Assembly: GCA_028408915.1 (NCBI GenBank) | Contig: JAOOLS010000005.1 | Span: 1-39,453 of the forward strand | DNA: 39,453 bases | Reading direction: 5' to 3' | Source of the DNA: Prochlorococcus sp. AH-716-J09 | GTDB lineage: Bacteria; Cyanobacteriota; Cyanobacteriia; PCC-6307; Cyanobiaceae | Part shown: in pieces, positions 1 through 9,071 of the stretch | Layout: every line of letters begins with the position of its first letter | How positions within the stretch are numbered: position 1 is the first letter of the stretch | The notes under the pieces: generated by a model | What the model saw: only the letters and a program-made list of their open reading frames with translations | Databases searched by the model: none | Told to the model about the DNA's origin: nothing | Position numbers and translations under genes: made by a program

Positions 1-330
1 ACAGATGAGATAGTTAATGAATTTCTCATGAAAAACGAAAGCCAAATTAAGGAATTAAACTCTTTATTAAGACCTGAAGATATTGATTTATTAAATCAAG
101 TAGAAAAACTATCAACTTGTGAATCTAAATTAATAAATGAGATTAAAAATTTAAATTACTTAGAAAATAATGAAAATCATCACATTCTGAATCAAAAAAA
201 TATTGTGACATCTAATAGAGTTTCCTTTAACAAAATTTGTTCATTAATGATTAATTGGAGTAACAAATTTGTAGTTATTGCTTTACTAATAATTTCAGCC
301 ATAGCTTTAACAAAACAAGCGTGGGCGTAA
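1..330 (+). CDS. unknown protein with C-terminal membrane anchor, 5' end probably outside window
   Basis: The frame is open from base 1. An ATG at 28 could start a 100-residue protein, but no Shine-Dalgarno (SD) sequence precedes it and the codons before it read smoothly as a charged helix, so I treat the gene as cut by the window edge. The visible part is polar and helix-prone, rich in Asn, Glu, Lys and Leu. It ends in a hydrophobic helix (about the last 22 residues) that would anchor it in a membrane, with only a few residues after it. I do not recognise a family. It lies 35 bp upstream of the exonuclease gene on the same strand. Confidence 0.6.
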   Translation, partial: TDEIVNEFLMKNESQIKELNSLLRPEDIDLLNQVEKLSTCESKLINEIKNLNYLENNENHHILNQKNIVTSNRVSFNKICSLMINWSNKFVVIALLIISAIALTKQAWA

Positions 331-365
331 TTAGCTAAATTAACCTCATTGTAAGTGATGTAGTT

Positions 366-1352
366 TTGAGAACTAAACAAGAATATTTAATTCGATATAA
401 AGATGGAAATCTTTATTGTGAACTTGCAGATATTTGGATTGATCCAAGCAAGCCGGTAAAAAAGGCATTAATAACTCATGCTCATTTTGATCACTTTACA
501 TTTGGCTGTGAAGAATATATTTCTACAAAGGAAACTGCGATACTTCTTAAAGAAAGAGTTGGAGATAATATCAAAATTAAGACTTTTGAATATGGAGAAG
601 AATTTAAGATAAATGGCATCAATATTTCTTTTCATCCATCAGGACACATCCTTGGATCTAGTCAAATAAGGTTTATTTTTGCTGAAGAAAAATGGCTAAT
701 TTCAGGCGACTTTAAGCTTCAAAAAGATCAGACTTGCAAACAATATGAAATAGTAAAAACTGATTATTTAATAAGCGAATGTACTTTTGGTTTGCCAATA
801 TTTAAATGGGATGAATCAAATAAAATAGCAAATGATATTTCAAAATGGATAACTAATTCACCAGAAAAAACTTCTTTACTTTTCTGCTATTCACTTGGAA
901 AAGCTCAAAGATTGTTAAACGAAATAAGTCAAACAAATTTTAAAGGCAATATTTATTCCCATGGCAGTATTCACAAAATGAACAATAGTTATAGGAAACT
1001 TGGAATTGAAATTAAAGATACTATAAAAATTGAAAATAAAAAAAAGATAGATGAACTCAAAGGAAGCCTAATATTATTACCGCCATCTTTAAGCAAGGGT
1101 TCTTATTTAAAAAATTTCAAAAACATTCAAACAGCTTTCGCGAGTGGATGGATGTCAATAAGAGCTCTAAGAAAAAGATCAGGATATGATAAAGGTTTCG
1201 CAATCTCTGATCATGCGGATTGGGATGGGATTTTGGAAGTAGTAAAAAAGTCTGAAGCAAAAAATGTATTTTTTCATCATGGAGATAGTGAAGCCTTAAG
1301 TAAATATTTAGTTGAAAAGGAATCAATAAATGTCCTTTTATTTGGTAAATAA
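366..1352 (+). CDS. ligase-associated MBL-fold exonuclease
   Basis: Metallo-beta-lactamase fold nuclease of the beta-CASP/RNase J-like type, as found in ligase-associated DNA damage response cassettes. The metal-binding motif HAHFDH is at residues 38-43. Further conserved features are HPSGHILGS (about residue 89), SGDF (about residue 113) and HAD/HHGDS motifs near the C-terminus. The length, 328 residues, fits the family. The start is TTG; no in-frame ATG lies nearby upstream, because a stop closes that frame. It is followed after 2 bp by the ligase gene. By family knowledge it should trim DNA ends before ligation; the substrate is inferred from context. Confidence 0.85.
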   Translation: MRTKQEYLIRYKDGNLYCELADIWIDPSKPVKKALITHAHFDHFTFGCEEYISTKETAILLKERVGDNIKIKTFEYGEEFKINGINISFHPSGHILGSSQIRFIFAEEKWLISGDFKLQKDQTCKQYEIVKTDYLISECTFGLPIFKWDESNKIANDISKWITNSPEKTSLLFCYSLGKAQRLLNEISQTNFKGNIYSHGSIHKMNNSYRKLGIEIKDTIKIENKKKIDELKGSLILLPPSLSKGSYLKNFKNIQTAFASGWMSIRALRKRSGYDKGFAISDHADWDGILEVVKKSEAKNVFFHHGDSEALSKYLVEKESINVLLFGK

Positions 1353-1354
1353 AT

Positions 1355-2995
1355 ATGAGCTTAAAAAAGTTTTCAGAATTATTTGGCGATCTAGATTCAA
1401 TTAATAGTACAAATAATAAAATTGAAGTTTTAAAAAATTATTTTTTATCTAATGATCCAATAGATAATTCATGGGCAATATATTTACTAACTGGAAAAAG
1501 TAATAAGAGATTTATTAGTGGAAAATATTTAAAAAATCTTTTTTCTCAAATATATAAATATCCTCAATGGTTAATCGATACATGTTATTTAAAAGTTGGC
1601 GATTCTGCTGAGGTAATAACGTTATTACTTAAAAATAAAACTAATTCTAGAAAAAAGAAATTATCAAATATAAGTCTCAATGAATTACTAAGCGAAACAA
1701 TACCTGCATTATCAAAACTTAATGAGGGGGAGAAAAATTTAGAAATTAAAAATCTTTGGGAAACATTACCTGAAGATAACCATCTAATTTTTAATAAAAT
1801 TCTTACAGGATCTTTTAGAGTAGGAGTCTCTATCGGATTAATCACAAAATCAATATCAAAACTAATTAATATTGAGGAAGAGATTATTTCTCATAGGTTG
1901 ATGGGTGATTTTAAACCTTCAATGGATTCATATGAATTTTTAATTAACAAGAAAATCAATCTTCAAGAGTTAAATTCCAAACCATTTCCATTTCTTCTAG
2001 CAAATGCTATTGAAGATAAAATCTTCAAAAATTCAATAAATGATTTTCAATTTGAATGGAAATACGACGGTATAAGGATGCAATTAATTAAAAGATCAGG
2101 CAATGTTTCGTTATGGACAAGAGGGCAAGAATTAGTAAATGAATCTTTCCCAGAATTAGTAGAGAAAATGTCACATATAAAAGAGGATTTTGTTCTTGAT
2201 GGGGAATTATTAGTTTGGAATTTTAAAGAACAAATTGCCTTTGATTTTTCTTTACTTCAAAAAAGAATAAATAGAAAATCCCCTACAAGATCAATCCAAA
2301 TGAAATATCCAATTATTTTTATTGCTTATGATATTTTAGAGATTAATGGAAGAGATATAAGAGAAATTAAATTAGAAAATAGAAGAATTGAGTTAGAAAA
2401 ATGTTTTTCAAAATGGCAAAATAAAACTGAGAATAATATCTCTGATATTTTCAAAATATGTGATTTAATCTTTCCTAAAGATTGGACTGATGCTTTAACT
2501 TATAAAGAAAAATCTCGAGAAAATAATACTGAAGGATTAATAATTAAGAAAAAGAGTTCTATATACTCCTCTGGTAGAAAAAAAGGTATTTGGTGGAAAT
2601 ATAAAGTTGATCCTATGCAACTGGATGCTGTTCTTATTTACGCTAGGGGCGGTAGCGGTAGAAGAGCTGGTCTTTATACAGATTACAGTTTTGCATTATG
2701 GAAAGACCAAGAATTAATTAAATTTGCAAGTGCATATTCTGGTTTAACGAATATTGAGATTAAAGAGCTTGATAAATGGATAAGGAAAAATACAATAGAA
2801 AAATTTGGTCCTGTTCGATCTTTAAAACCAGAAATGGTATTCGAAATATCTTTTGAGAAAATACAAATTTCAAAACGTCATAAGTCAGGAATAGCAGTAC
2901 GATTTCCAAGAATAACAAAATGGAGAAAAGATAAAAAAATTAATGATGCAGATAGCCTAGAGAATGCTTATGAACTAATGAACAAAATATCATGA
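1355..2995 (+). CDS. ATP-dependent DNA ligase of the repair cassette
   Basis: Seals nicks in DNA through an enzyme-AMP intermediate made from ATP. About 200 N-terminal residues form the helical DNA-binding region. The adenylation domain follows, with the nucleotidyl-accepting lysine at K236 in motif KYDGIR, motif III DGELLVW, motif IV EGLIIKK and motif V WWKYK. A C-terminal OB-fold region follows to residue 546, a typical length for bacterial ligases that act with a helicase and an exonuclease. The ATG lies 2 bp after the exonuclease stop. The end overlaps the helicase start by four bases (ATGA), so translation is probably coupled. It is distinct from the replicative NAD+ ligase and from the mini NAD+-type gene at 23892. 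Confidence 0.93.
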   Translation: MSLKKFSELFGDLDSINSTNNKIEVLKNYFLSNDPIDNSWAIYLLTGKSNKRFISGKYLKNLFSQIYKYPQWLIDTCYLKVGDSAEVITLLLKNKTNSRKKKLSNISLNELLSETIPALSKLNEGEKNLEIKNLWETLPEDNHLIFNKILTGSFRVGVSIGLITKSISKLINIEEEIISHRLMGDFKPSMDSYEFLINKKINLQELNSKPFPFLLANAIEDKIFKNSINDFQFEWKYDGIRMQLIKRSGNVSLWTRGQELVNESFPELVEKMSHIKEDFVLDGELLVWNFKEQIAFDFSLLQKRINRKSPTRSIQMKYPIIFIAYDILEINGRDIREIKLENRRIELEKCFSKWQNKTENNISDIFKICDLIFPKDWTDALTYKEKSRENNTEGLIIKKKSSIYSSGRKKGIWWKYKVDPMQLDAVLIYARGGSGRRAGLYTDYSFALWKDQELIKFASAYSGLTNIEIKELDKWIRKNTIEKFGPVRSLKPEMVFEISFEKIQISKRHKSGIAVRFPRITKWRKDKKINDADSLENAYELMNKIS

Positions 2996-5478
2996 AGAAT
3001 ATAACGCAGAATAGTAAGCAAAAGTTTTTAATTTCCAAAATTAAAAAGTTTTTCTCCACAAATGGATGGGAGCCCTTACCCTATCAGATCGAATCTTGGG
3101 AAGCATTTTTAAATGGAGAGAGTGGAATAATACAAGTTCCAACTGGATGCGGCAAAACTTATGCTGCATTAATGGGACCTCTATCAAAGATGGAAGATCC
3201 CAAAAATAATAAAAGTGTGAATATATTATTAATAACCCCTTTAAAAGCATTAAGTAGAGATCTAAAAAATTCCATACAATTAGCAGCTTTGCATTTTAAT
3301 AAAGAAATCACTGTTGAAATTAGAAACGGGGATACAACACCATATGAAAAGAAAAAGCAACTAGCTAAACCACCTAATATTCTTATTACCACTCCAGAGT
3401 CTTTATCTCTTTTACTTTCTAATAAAGAATCCAATAATCTGTTCAAGGAGTTGTCATCAATAATTATTGATGAATGGCATGAATTGATGGGTAGTAAAAG
3501 AGGAAACCAGTGCGAGTTATCTTTAAGTTGGCTAAGAGGTAATGTAAAAAATTTACAAATTTGGGCAATGTCTGCAACTATTGGAAATATTGAAGAAGCA
3601 GCAAGAGCAATAGTTGGTATGAGCGCTATTAAACCCAAAATTATAAGTACAAATATTCAAAAAGAGATCGAAATTATAAGTGTTTTACCAGAGGAGGAAA
3701 CTACCTTTCCATGGAGTGGACATCTTGGGATTAGAAGTCATTCTTCACTATTAAAAATCCTAGATAAAAATAAAAGCACCTTATTATTCACCAATACGAG
3801 AAATCAATCTGAAAGATGGTATCAATGTCTTAAATTTTTTCTTCCAAAGATGGAAGACAAAATTGCACTTCATCACGGTTCCCTGGATAAAGAAGATAGA
3901 AAAAGAGTTGAAGAAGGGGTTAAAGACGGATTAATAAAATGGGTGGTCTGCACCAGCTCGTTAGATTTGGGAGTTGACTTCCAACCTGTAGATCAAATAG
4001 TTCAAATTGGTAGTGCAAAGAATTTAGCTAGACTTATCCAAAGAGCTGGAAGAAGTGCTCATAGACCTGGTGGAAAATCAAAAATAATTTTTATGCCTAC
4101 TAATTCTTTAGAGTTATTTGAGATTAGTGCAATGAGAAGAATAATAAAAAGTGGTATATCTGAGGAAATTAGACTTCCTGAATTATCTTATGATGTTCTT
4201 CTACAGCATCTAATAAGTTTGGCCTGCGGAAATGGCTTTGATCCGAAAATTGAGAAAGAAAGAATTAAAAATTGCTGGAGTTATAGAAACTTAAAAGATC
4301 AAGATTGGAATTGGTGTCTTGACTTTTTAGAGTATGGAGGAAAATGTCTTAAAGCATACCCAAAATATAAAAAGATAGTTAAAGAAGAATCACAAAATAA
4401 TAATGAAAACTTTAGATATTTTGTAAAAGACAAATCTTTAATAAGAATGCATAAGTTCAATATTGGGACAATTACGAGTGACAAATTTGTGAGTGTCAAA
4501 TATATGAAAGGTAAATCCTTAGGTAATTTAGAGGAGAATTTTGCTTCAAAATTAAATCCCGGAGATACATTTTACTTTGCCGGCAAAATGCTTCAATTTG
4601 TAAGGATAAGAGATATGATTTTATACGTAAAAAAATCAACAAAAAAAAGTTCTCTAATTCCTGCATGGGTTGGAGGTCAAATGGCAATTTCTGATCTACT
4701 TTGTGAGAGTTTGAGAAAAGAAATAGATATATGCAACGAACTAGGAAATTATGATTACTTAAATCCTGAACTCAATTCATTACGCCCAATATTGAAGAAA
4801 CAAAAAGTTCTTTCAAATATTCCAAAGAAAGATGAATTCCTTATAGAAATATATAAAACCAAGGATTTATCAAATCTTTTTGTTTTTACACTTGATGGCA
4901 AATTTGTAAATGAAGGAATTGCATTTTTATGGGCTTTGAGATTGGCAAAATTAAAACAATCTACATTTAGTATTACTGCTAATGATTTTGGATTTAGCTT
5001 AACTACTGCAGAAGATTATGATTTTTCCATAATAAAAAAAGAAGCTGATTACTTTTTGAATAACAAAAAATTAGAAGAAGATCTAGAAAATGCAATTAAT
5101 TTTTCAGAATTGACAAAACGTAGATTTAAAAATATTGCCCAAATAAGTGGACTAGTAAATCAAAATAATCCAACCAAAACAAAAACTTCTTCCCAACTTC
5201 AAATAAGTTCAAGTCTTTTCTACGATGTCTTTACTAAATATGAAGAAGACCATCTTTTGATAAAACAATCGCATCAAGAAGTTAAAGAATATCAATTAGA
5301 AAATAAAAGAATATCTAAATCATTAGAAAGATTAAAAAATTTAAAAATGCTACTAAACGAGATAAAAACTCCAACTCCTTTTGCATTCCCTTTATTAGTT
5401 GAAAGACTTAAAAATACTTTAAGCAATGAACCAATAGAAAAAAGAGTAGAAAAACTTATAAAAAAATATAGTGATTAA
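2992..5478 (+). CDS. ligase-associated DEXH helicase (Lhr-like)
   Basis: Superfamily 2 DNA helicase of 828 residues. Walker A VPTGCGKT lies at 49-56, the DEXH box is DEWH at 160-163 and motif III SAT is at about 194. The motif VI segment QRAGRSAHRPGG begins at residue 350. The long C-terminal region resembles the Lhr core winged-helix part. The last 100 residues are charged and probably coiled. It overlaps the ligase stop by ATGA and abuts the phosphoesterase start. In the known cassette this helicase is thought to remodel damaged DNA for the nuclease and ligase; that role is family knowledge, not visible here. Confidence 0.92.
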   Translation: MKNITQNSKQKFLISKIKKFFSTNGWEPLPYQIESWEAFLNGESGIIQVPTGCGKTYAALMGPLSKMEDPKNNKSVNILLITPLKALSRDLKNSIQLAALHFNKEITVEIRNGDTTPYEKKKQLAKPPNILITTPESLSLLLSNKESNNLFKELSSIIIDEWHELMGSKRGNQCELSLSWLRGNVKNLQIWAMSATIGNIEEAARAIVGMSAIKPKIISTNIQKEIEIISVLPEEETTFPWSGHLGIRSHSSLLKILDKNKSTLLFTNTRNQSERWYQCLKFFLPKMEDKIALHHGSLDKEDRKRVEEGVKDGLIKWVVCTSSLDLGVDFQPVDQIVQIGSAKNLARLIQRAGRSAHRPGGKSKIIFMPTNSLELFEISAMRRIIKSGISEEIRLPELSYDVLLQHLISLACGNGFDPKIEKERIKNCWSYRNLKDQDWNWCLDFLEYGGKCLKAYPKYKKIVKEESQNNNENFRYFVKDKSLIRMHKFNIGTITSDKFVSVKYMKGKSLGNLEENFASKLNPGDTFYFAGKMLQFVRIRDMILYVKKSTKKSSLIPAWVGGQMAISDLLCESLRKEIDICNELGNYDYLNPELNSLRPILKKQKVLSNIPKKDEFLIEIYKTKDLSNLFVFTLDGKFVNEGIAFLWALRLAKLKQSTFSITANDFGFSLTTAEDYDFSIIKKEADYFLNNKKLEEDLENAINFSELTKRRFKNIAQISGLVNQNNPTKTKTSSQLQISSSLFYDVFTKYEEDHLLIKQSHQEVKEYQLENKRISKSLERLKNLKMLLNEIKTPTPFAFPLLVERLKNTLSNEPIEKRVEKLIKKYSD

Positions 5479-6129
5479 ATGAAAAAAAGTTCTTTTAAAT
5501 TTAGTTGGGAAGATACATTATTAGAGATGCTTCCTTCAAGAGCTTTATTTCTACCGGAAACAAAAGAATTGTTAATATGCGATATTCATCTTGGGAAAGC
5601 TGAGTATTTTCAGCAGAATGGTATACCTCTTACTAATAATTCAGATAAAAACAATTTTGGAAGAATAAAAAAAATAGTAAAAAAATATAGTCCTGAAAAG
5701 TTAATAATATTGGGAGATTTATTCCACAGCAAATATTCAATAGATAAAACTCTTCAAAAAAAAGTTGAGGATCTTCCTGAACTACTAAAAACTAACGTTG
5801 AACTCGTCCTCGGAAATCATGATGTAGGTTGTGATATTAAAAATATAAAAATTGTTGATATTAGAAAAACTAAAAATATTACTTTTAGCCATGAACCAGT
5901 TAATTTAGAAAATAATAAAACATTGAATATTTGTGGACATTATCATCCAAAAATCCATTTAAAAAGCAATGGAGATAAATTATCTTTTAGGTGCTTTGCA
6001 ATGGATAAGACTAAAAATACTTTATTTTTACCTGCATTTGGAGACTTAACTGGAGGATATCCCTGCAAAAAGTCATTTAAAAAATGGGCAATAGTTTCTG
6101 AGGAAGAAATTATCGAAATAAAATCTTAA
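5479..6129 (+). CDS. pdeM: ligase-associated endonuclease/phosphoesterase PdeM
   Basis: Calcineurin-like metallophosphoesterase of 216 residues. Metal-binding motifs are present in order: CDIHLGK (D35, H37), LGDLFHS (D80), LGNHD (112-115), a mid-chain SHEP histidine and CGHYHPK near residue 155. The ATG follows the helicase stop with no gap, making this the fourth and last gene of the repair cassette. Its family is described as a ligase-associated DNA damage response endonuclease. The following 200 bp are AT-rich with no clear terminator hairpin. Confidence 0.9.
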   Translation: MKKSSFKFSWEDTLLEMLPSRALFLPETKELLICDIHLGKAEYFQQNGIPLTNNSDKNNFGRIKKIVKKYSPEKLIILGDLFHSKYSIDKTLQKKVEDLPELLKTNVELVLGNHDVGCDIKNIKIVDIRKTKNITFSHEPVNLENNKTLNICGHYHPKIHLKSNGDKLSFRCFAMDKTKNTLFLPAFGDLTGGYPCKKSFKKWAIVSEEEIIEIKS

Positions 6130-6335
6130 AAAAAATCCTATTGAAGTGACTTAAATTTTTCATTTAGATATGCCAATTTATACTTAAAAGTCTCGTTTAG
6201 TCTATTTATCAACTAATTTATGTCTATTAATCTATTTTTTAAAAGATAAAGTAGATAATAAAAATTTATACAACTAATGCCCCTTTCTTTAGCAGACAAT
6301 CCACGTTATAAAAAAAATAAACACATTTTATAGAA

Positions 6336-6638
6336 ATGAAAAAATTAATAGCCTTGATTTTATTTCCATTTCTTATGATCCCATTTGCGGCAAAAGCAAA
6401 TGATATTTTTTCCGTTGAGATAGAGGCGCTTACACTTGTAATGGAGCAATATAAGGATGATACTGAATCAAGCCTGGAATTAGACATAGAAGATAAAAAG
6501 CCAAGTTACATGGCTCTTAAACAAGACGAATGTAATGCCACTGTGGAGGTTACAAAAAAAACAGGATTAGAGGTTGTAGATACTGAATCTTTCGATGTAA
6601 ATGTCTGCCTGAAAGAAATCTATAAAGTAATCAACTAA
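6336..6638 (+). CDS. small secreted or periplasmic protein, unknown function
   Basis: A 100-residue protein with a textbook signal peptide: two lysines, a hydrophobic stretch and an AKA cleavage site at about residue 21. The mature part is acidic and carries two cysteines (one in DECNA, one in NVCLKE), which could form a disulphide outside the cytoplasm. It is flanked by AT-rich DNA and is not in an obvious operon. I do not recognise a family. Confidence 0.75.
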   Translation: MKKLIALILFPFLMIPFAAKANDIFSVEIEALTLVMEQYKDDTESSLELDIEDKKPSYMALKQDECNATVEVTKKTGLEVVDTESFDVNVCLKEIYKVIN

Positions 6639-6674
6639 ATAATCTGTTTATAAAAATATAATAAAAACAAGCAA

Positions 6675-6785
6675 ATTAAAGAGGTCTTTTACTTAAAGAA
6701 GGTAAGACCTCGAGACCTAACAGAAAACTTTGGAACGGGTTCTGCATACCTAATTGATAACTACAATGAAATTTTTGAGGTGTAA
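6675..6785 (+). CDS. possible 36-residue peptide without a standard start codon
   Basis: The frame is open after an in-frame stop just upstream and gives a composition that looks protein-like (contains RPRDLTENFGTG, then an acidic Tyr/Asn-rich end). No ATG, GTG or TTG is present; ATT at 6675 would be the start. It may be a remnant of a longer gene, a peptide with a rare start, or chance. The same DNA begins with a stem-loop (GAGGTCTT at 6681-6688 against AAGACCTC about 15 bases on), so an RNA role is also possible. Confidence 0.3.
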   Translation: MKEVFYLKKVRPRDLTENFGTGSAYLIDNYNEIFEV

Positions 6786-6821
6786 TTAAAAGTACAAAAC
6801 CTAAAATTATTTTTTAACTAA

Positions 6822-6968
6822 TTATTTCTTCTTTGATAATGTTTTTGATTCTTCTCTAGACATTAAAGCTTCGATTTGAGCAAGAACTTTTTGAAGTTCA
6901 TCCGTTTTTGTAAGAGATGCTTCTGCTACTTCTCTTAATTTTTCTAACTGTTCTTTAGTTTTATCCAT
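6822..6968 (-). CDS. 48-residue charged coiled-coil-like protein
   Basis: ATG on the minus strand followed by 48 codons. The product is almost wholly helix-forming, rich in Lys, Glu and Leu, with heptad-like spacing of Leu and Ile (EQLEKLREVAEASL early, LQKVLAQIEALM in the middle) and a lysine-rich tail. No membrane segment or signal peptide. A soluble coiled-coil protein is the natural reading. Function unknown. Confidence 0.65.
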   Translation of the reverse strand: MDKTKEQLEKLREVAEASLTKTDELQKVLAQIEALMSREESKTLSKKK

Positions 6969-7164
6969 GATAAATAAATTAGAAATTAACCACTTTTAAA
7001 AATGGTTTTAATACAGATTTTTCACTCCCACACAGATTCATATTCTCTCTTTTTTTTATAAAGTCAAATAAATTTCCCTTTATTAAGGTTTTATGAGGAC
7101 TTCCAATTAATTCCTTATTTATTATTGAAACCATAAGATTACCTGAAATAGAAATACTCTTAAA

Positions 7165-7254
7165 TTATGAAGTAAATACGGGCAATCCTATTGTTGCAGT
7201 TGTTATGAGAGCCCCTGCAAAAATCAAGAAAGGTAGAAAAGGGTAGTTTTTCAA
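7165..7254 (-). CDS. possible 29-residue membrane peptide
   Basis: A minus-strand reading frame downstream of pstB that ends in one clean hydrophobic helix (PFLPFLIFAGAL, then a Thr/Ile/Gly-rich stretch). TTG at 7254 is the only common start codon near the helix, but the frame stays open further upstream into the 3' end of pstB and no SD sequence is evident. It resembles the single-helix peptides common in this genome type but could be a fragment. Confidence 0.3.
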   Translation of the reverse strand: MKNYPFLPFLIFAGALITTATIGLPVFTS

Positions 7255-7361
7255 AGATAAACTTACTAATTCGAAATAACTATATAAGTATTTATACTGT
7301 TTGTCTACCCCTAAGCTTTCTTGAAAGTAAAAATATTTCTTTTAAAGGTAAAAATTTAACA

Positions 7362-8171
7362 TCAACCAAATTTACCAGATATGTATTCCTGAGTAGTTTT
7401 TTCTTTTGGAGAATTAAAAATTTTCTTAGTGGAATTAAATTCTGCAAGATAACCAACCTTTCCTCCATCACCATCTTCATATTCAATAGCATTAAAAAAT
7501 GCAGTCATATCACTAACTCTTAATGCCTGTTGCATATTATGAGTAACGATTATTATTGTGTAATTCTTCTTAAGTTCATGCATAGTCTCTTCTATTTTCA
7601 AAGTAGAAATTGGATCTAATGCTGAACAAGGCTCATCCATGAGAATTATTTCAGGTTCAATTGCGATGGTTCGAGCAATACATAATCTTTGTTGCTGTCC
7701 ACCTGATAAAGAGTAACCACTATCATTTAATTTATCCTTACATTCGTCCCATAAAGCTGCTTTTCTAAGTGAAATCTCCACTAATTTATCCATATTTCCA
7801 GTAAAACCATTAATTCTTGCTCCAAATGCAATATTTTCGTAGATAGATTTAGGGAAAGGATTAGGTTGTTGAAAGACCATTCCTATTCTTCTTCTAACTT
7901 CAACTGGATCTACTCTTTTATCGTAAATATTAGTTCCATCAAACAGGACAGTCCCTTTCAATGAACAATTAGGAATTAAATCGTTCATCCTATTTAATGA
8001 TCTAAGAACCGTTGATTTACCACAACCTGAAGGTCCAATAAGAGAGGTTATATTTCCTTTTTTAAAGTTACAAAAAACATTTCTTACAGCTTCAAAAGTT
8101 CCATAGCTAATAGAAACATTCTCTAGAGATAAAATGATATTCTTTGGTGTTTTTTTATTAGTTTTAATCAT
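7362..8171 (-). CDS. pstB: phosphate ABC transporter ATP-binding protein PstB
   Basis: ATPase of the high-affinity phosphate importer, 269 residues. Walker [10 protein letters not shown] at 46-54, signature LSGGQ at 155-159, Walker B ILMDEP ending at about 181 and an H-loop VTHNMQQA. The diagnostic PstB segment NDLIPN follows the Walker A region. It couples ATP hydrolysis to phosphate transport through PstC and PstA at the cytoplasmic membrane face. Last gene of the minus-strand pstS-C-A-B operon; its start directly abuts the pstA stop. Confidence 0.97.
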   Translation of the reverse strand: MIKTNKKTPKNIILSLENVSISYGTFEAVRNVFCNFKKGNITSLIGPSGCGKSTVLRSLNRMNDLIPNCSLKGTVLFDGTNIYDKRVDPVEVRRRIGMVFQQPNPFPKSIYENIAFGARINGFTGNMDKLVEISLRKAALWDECKDKLNDSGYSLSGGQQQRLCIARTIAIEPEIILMDEPCSALDPISTLKIEETMHELKKNYTIIIVTHNMQQALRVSDMTAFFNAIEYEDGDGGKVGYLAEFNSTKKIFNSPKEKTTQEYISGKFG

Positions 8172-9065
8172 TTATACTCTCTTAGTTTTCTCTGTAAAAG
8201 CAGCCAATATCCTTGAAAATATATTTACTGATAGTATCGACAAAACAAGAATAAAGGAAGCTGCCCAGGCTAGTTTATTTTGTGCATCATAAGGTTCTAG
8301 AGCAAAGTTGTATATCAATACAGCCAGAGAACCCATCTCGTAAAACAAATCTCCAAAGCCTGTTATGTAGTAGTAAGAGAATAAAGCCGTAAATATCAAA
8401 GGTGCTGTTTCACCTGCAGCTCTTGCGATTCCAAGTACAACACCTGTAGCAATAGACCTAAAGGCGGAGGGCAAAGTAACTTTCAATATGGTTGTATACA
8501 TACTTGCTCCAACACCAAGAGACGCATATCTTAATTCGTTAGGGACTAACTTTAAACCTTCATCAGTCGTCTTTATCACAGTAGGCAACATCAATATTGA
8601 AAGCGCCATCCCTCCAGCTAAACCGCTGTACATACTCCCAAACAGGATCTTTGTAGAAACAATTAAGGCATAAATAAAGACACCCGCAATTATTGAGGGG
8701 ACTCCCGCCAGAACATTAACTCCGAATCTAATAAATCTTGAAAAAGCTCCGCCTTTAGAGTATTCAGCTAGATATATTCCACCACCAACACCTACTGGAA
8801 TGGCGATAATTGAAGCAATAGTAGTTATTATTAATGTTCCGATCAATGCAGGATTAATACCACCTGCATCTAAATCATCTCCTGGGGGATTTGGTTCTAA
8901 AGTAAGTAGTTCGGGTGTAATTTGGGATCCACCTTTGATGAGAATATAAGTTACCAGAAAAATCAAAGGGAGTATTGCGATCAATGCACAAATTACTGAT
9001 AAAGAAGTAAAGAATTTATCTCCTATATTTCTTGATAATCTTTTCTGGTAATAGAGTGAATTCAT
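8172..9065 (-). CDS. pstA: phosphate ABC transporter permease PstA
   Basis: Membrane subunit of the phosphate importer, 297 residues with about six transmembrane helices. The EAA-type cytoplasmic loop that contacts PstB is visible (ELRYASLGVGASMYTTILKV), followed by the conserved ARAAGETAPL segment typical of PstA. It sits 6 bp after pstC and abuts pstB, as expected for a stoichiometric complex made from one mRNA. Confidence 0.96.
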   Translation of the reverse strand: MNSLYYQKRLSRNIGDKFFTSLSVICALIAILPLIFLVTYILIKGGSQITPELLTLEPNPPGDDLDAGGINPALIGTLIITTIASIIAIPVGVGGGIYLAEYSKGGAFSRFIRFGVNVLAGVPSIIAGVFIYALIVSTKILFGSMYSGLAGGMALSILMLPTVIKTTDEGLKLVPNELRYASLGVGASMYTTILKVTLPSAFRSIATGVVLGIARAAGETAPLIFTALFSYYYITGFGDLFYEMGSLAVLIYNFALEPYDAQNKLAWAASFILVLSILSVNIFSRILAAFTEKTKRV

Positions 9066-9071
9066 AATTAT

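Noticed and set aside
3159-3638. 159-codon minus-strand frame inside the helicase gene
   Set aside because: Complementary shadow of a strongly conserved helicase core.
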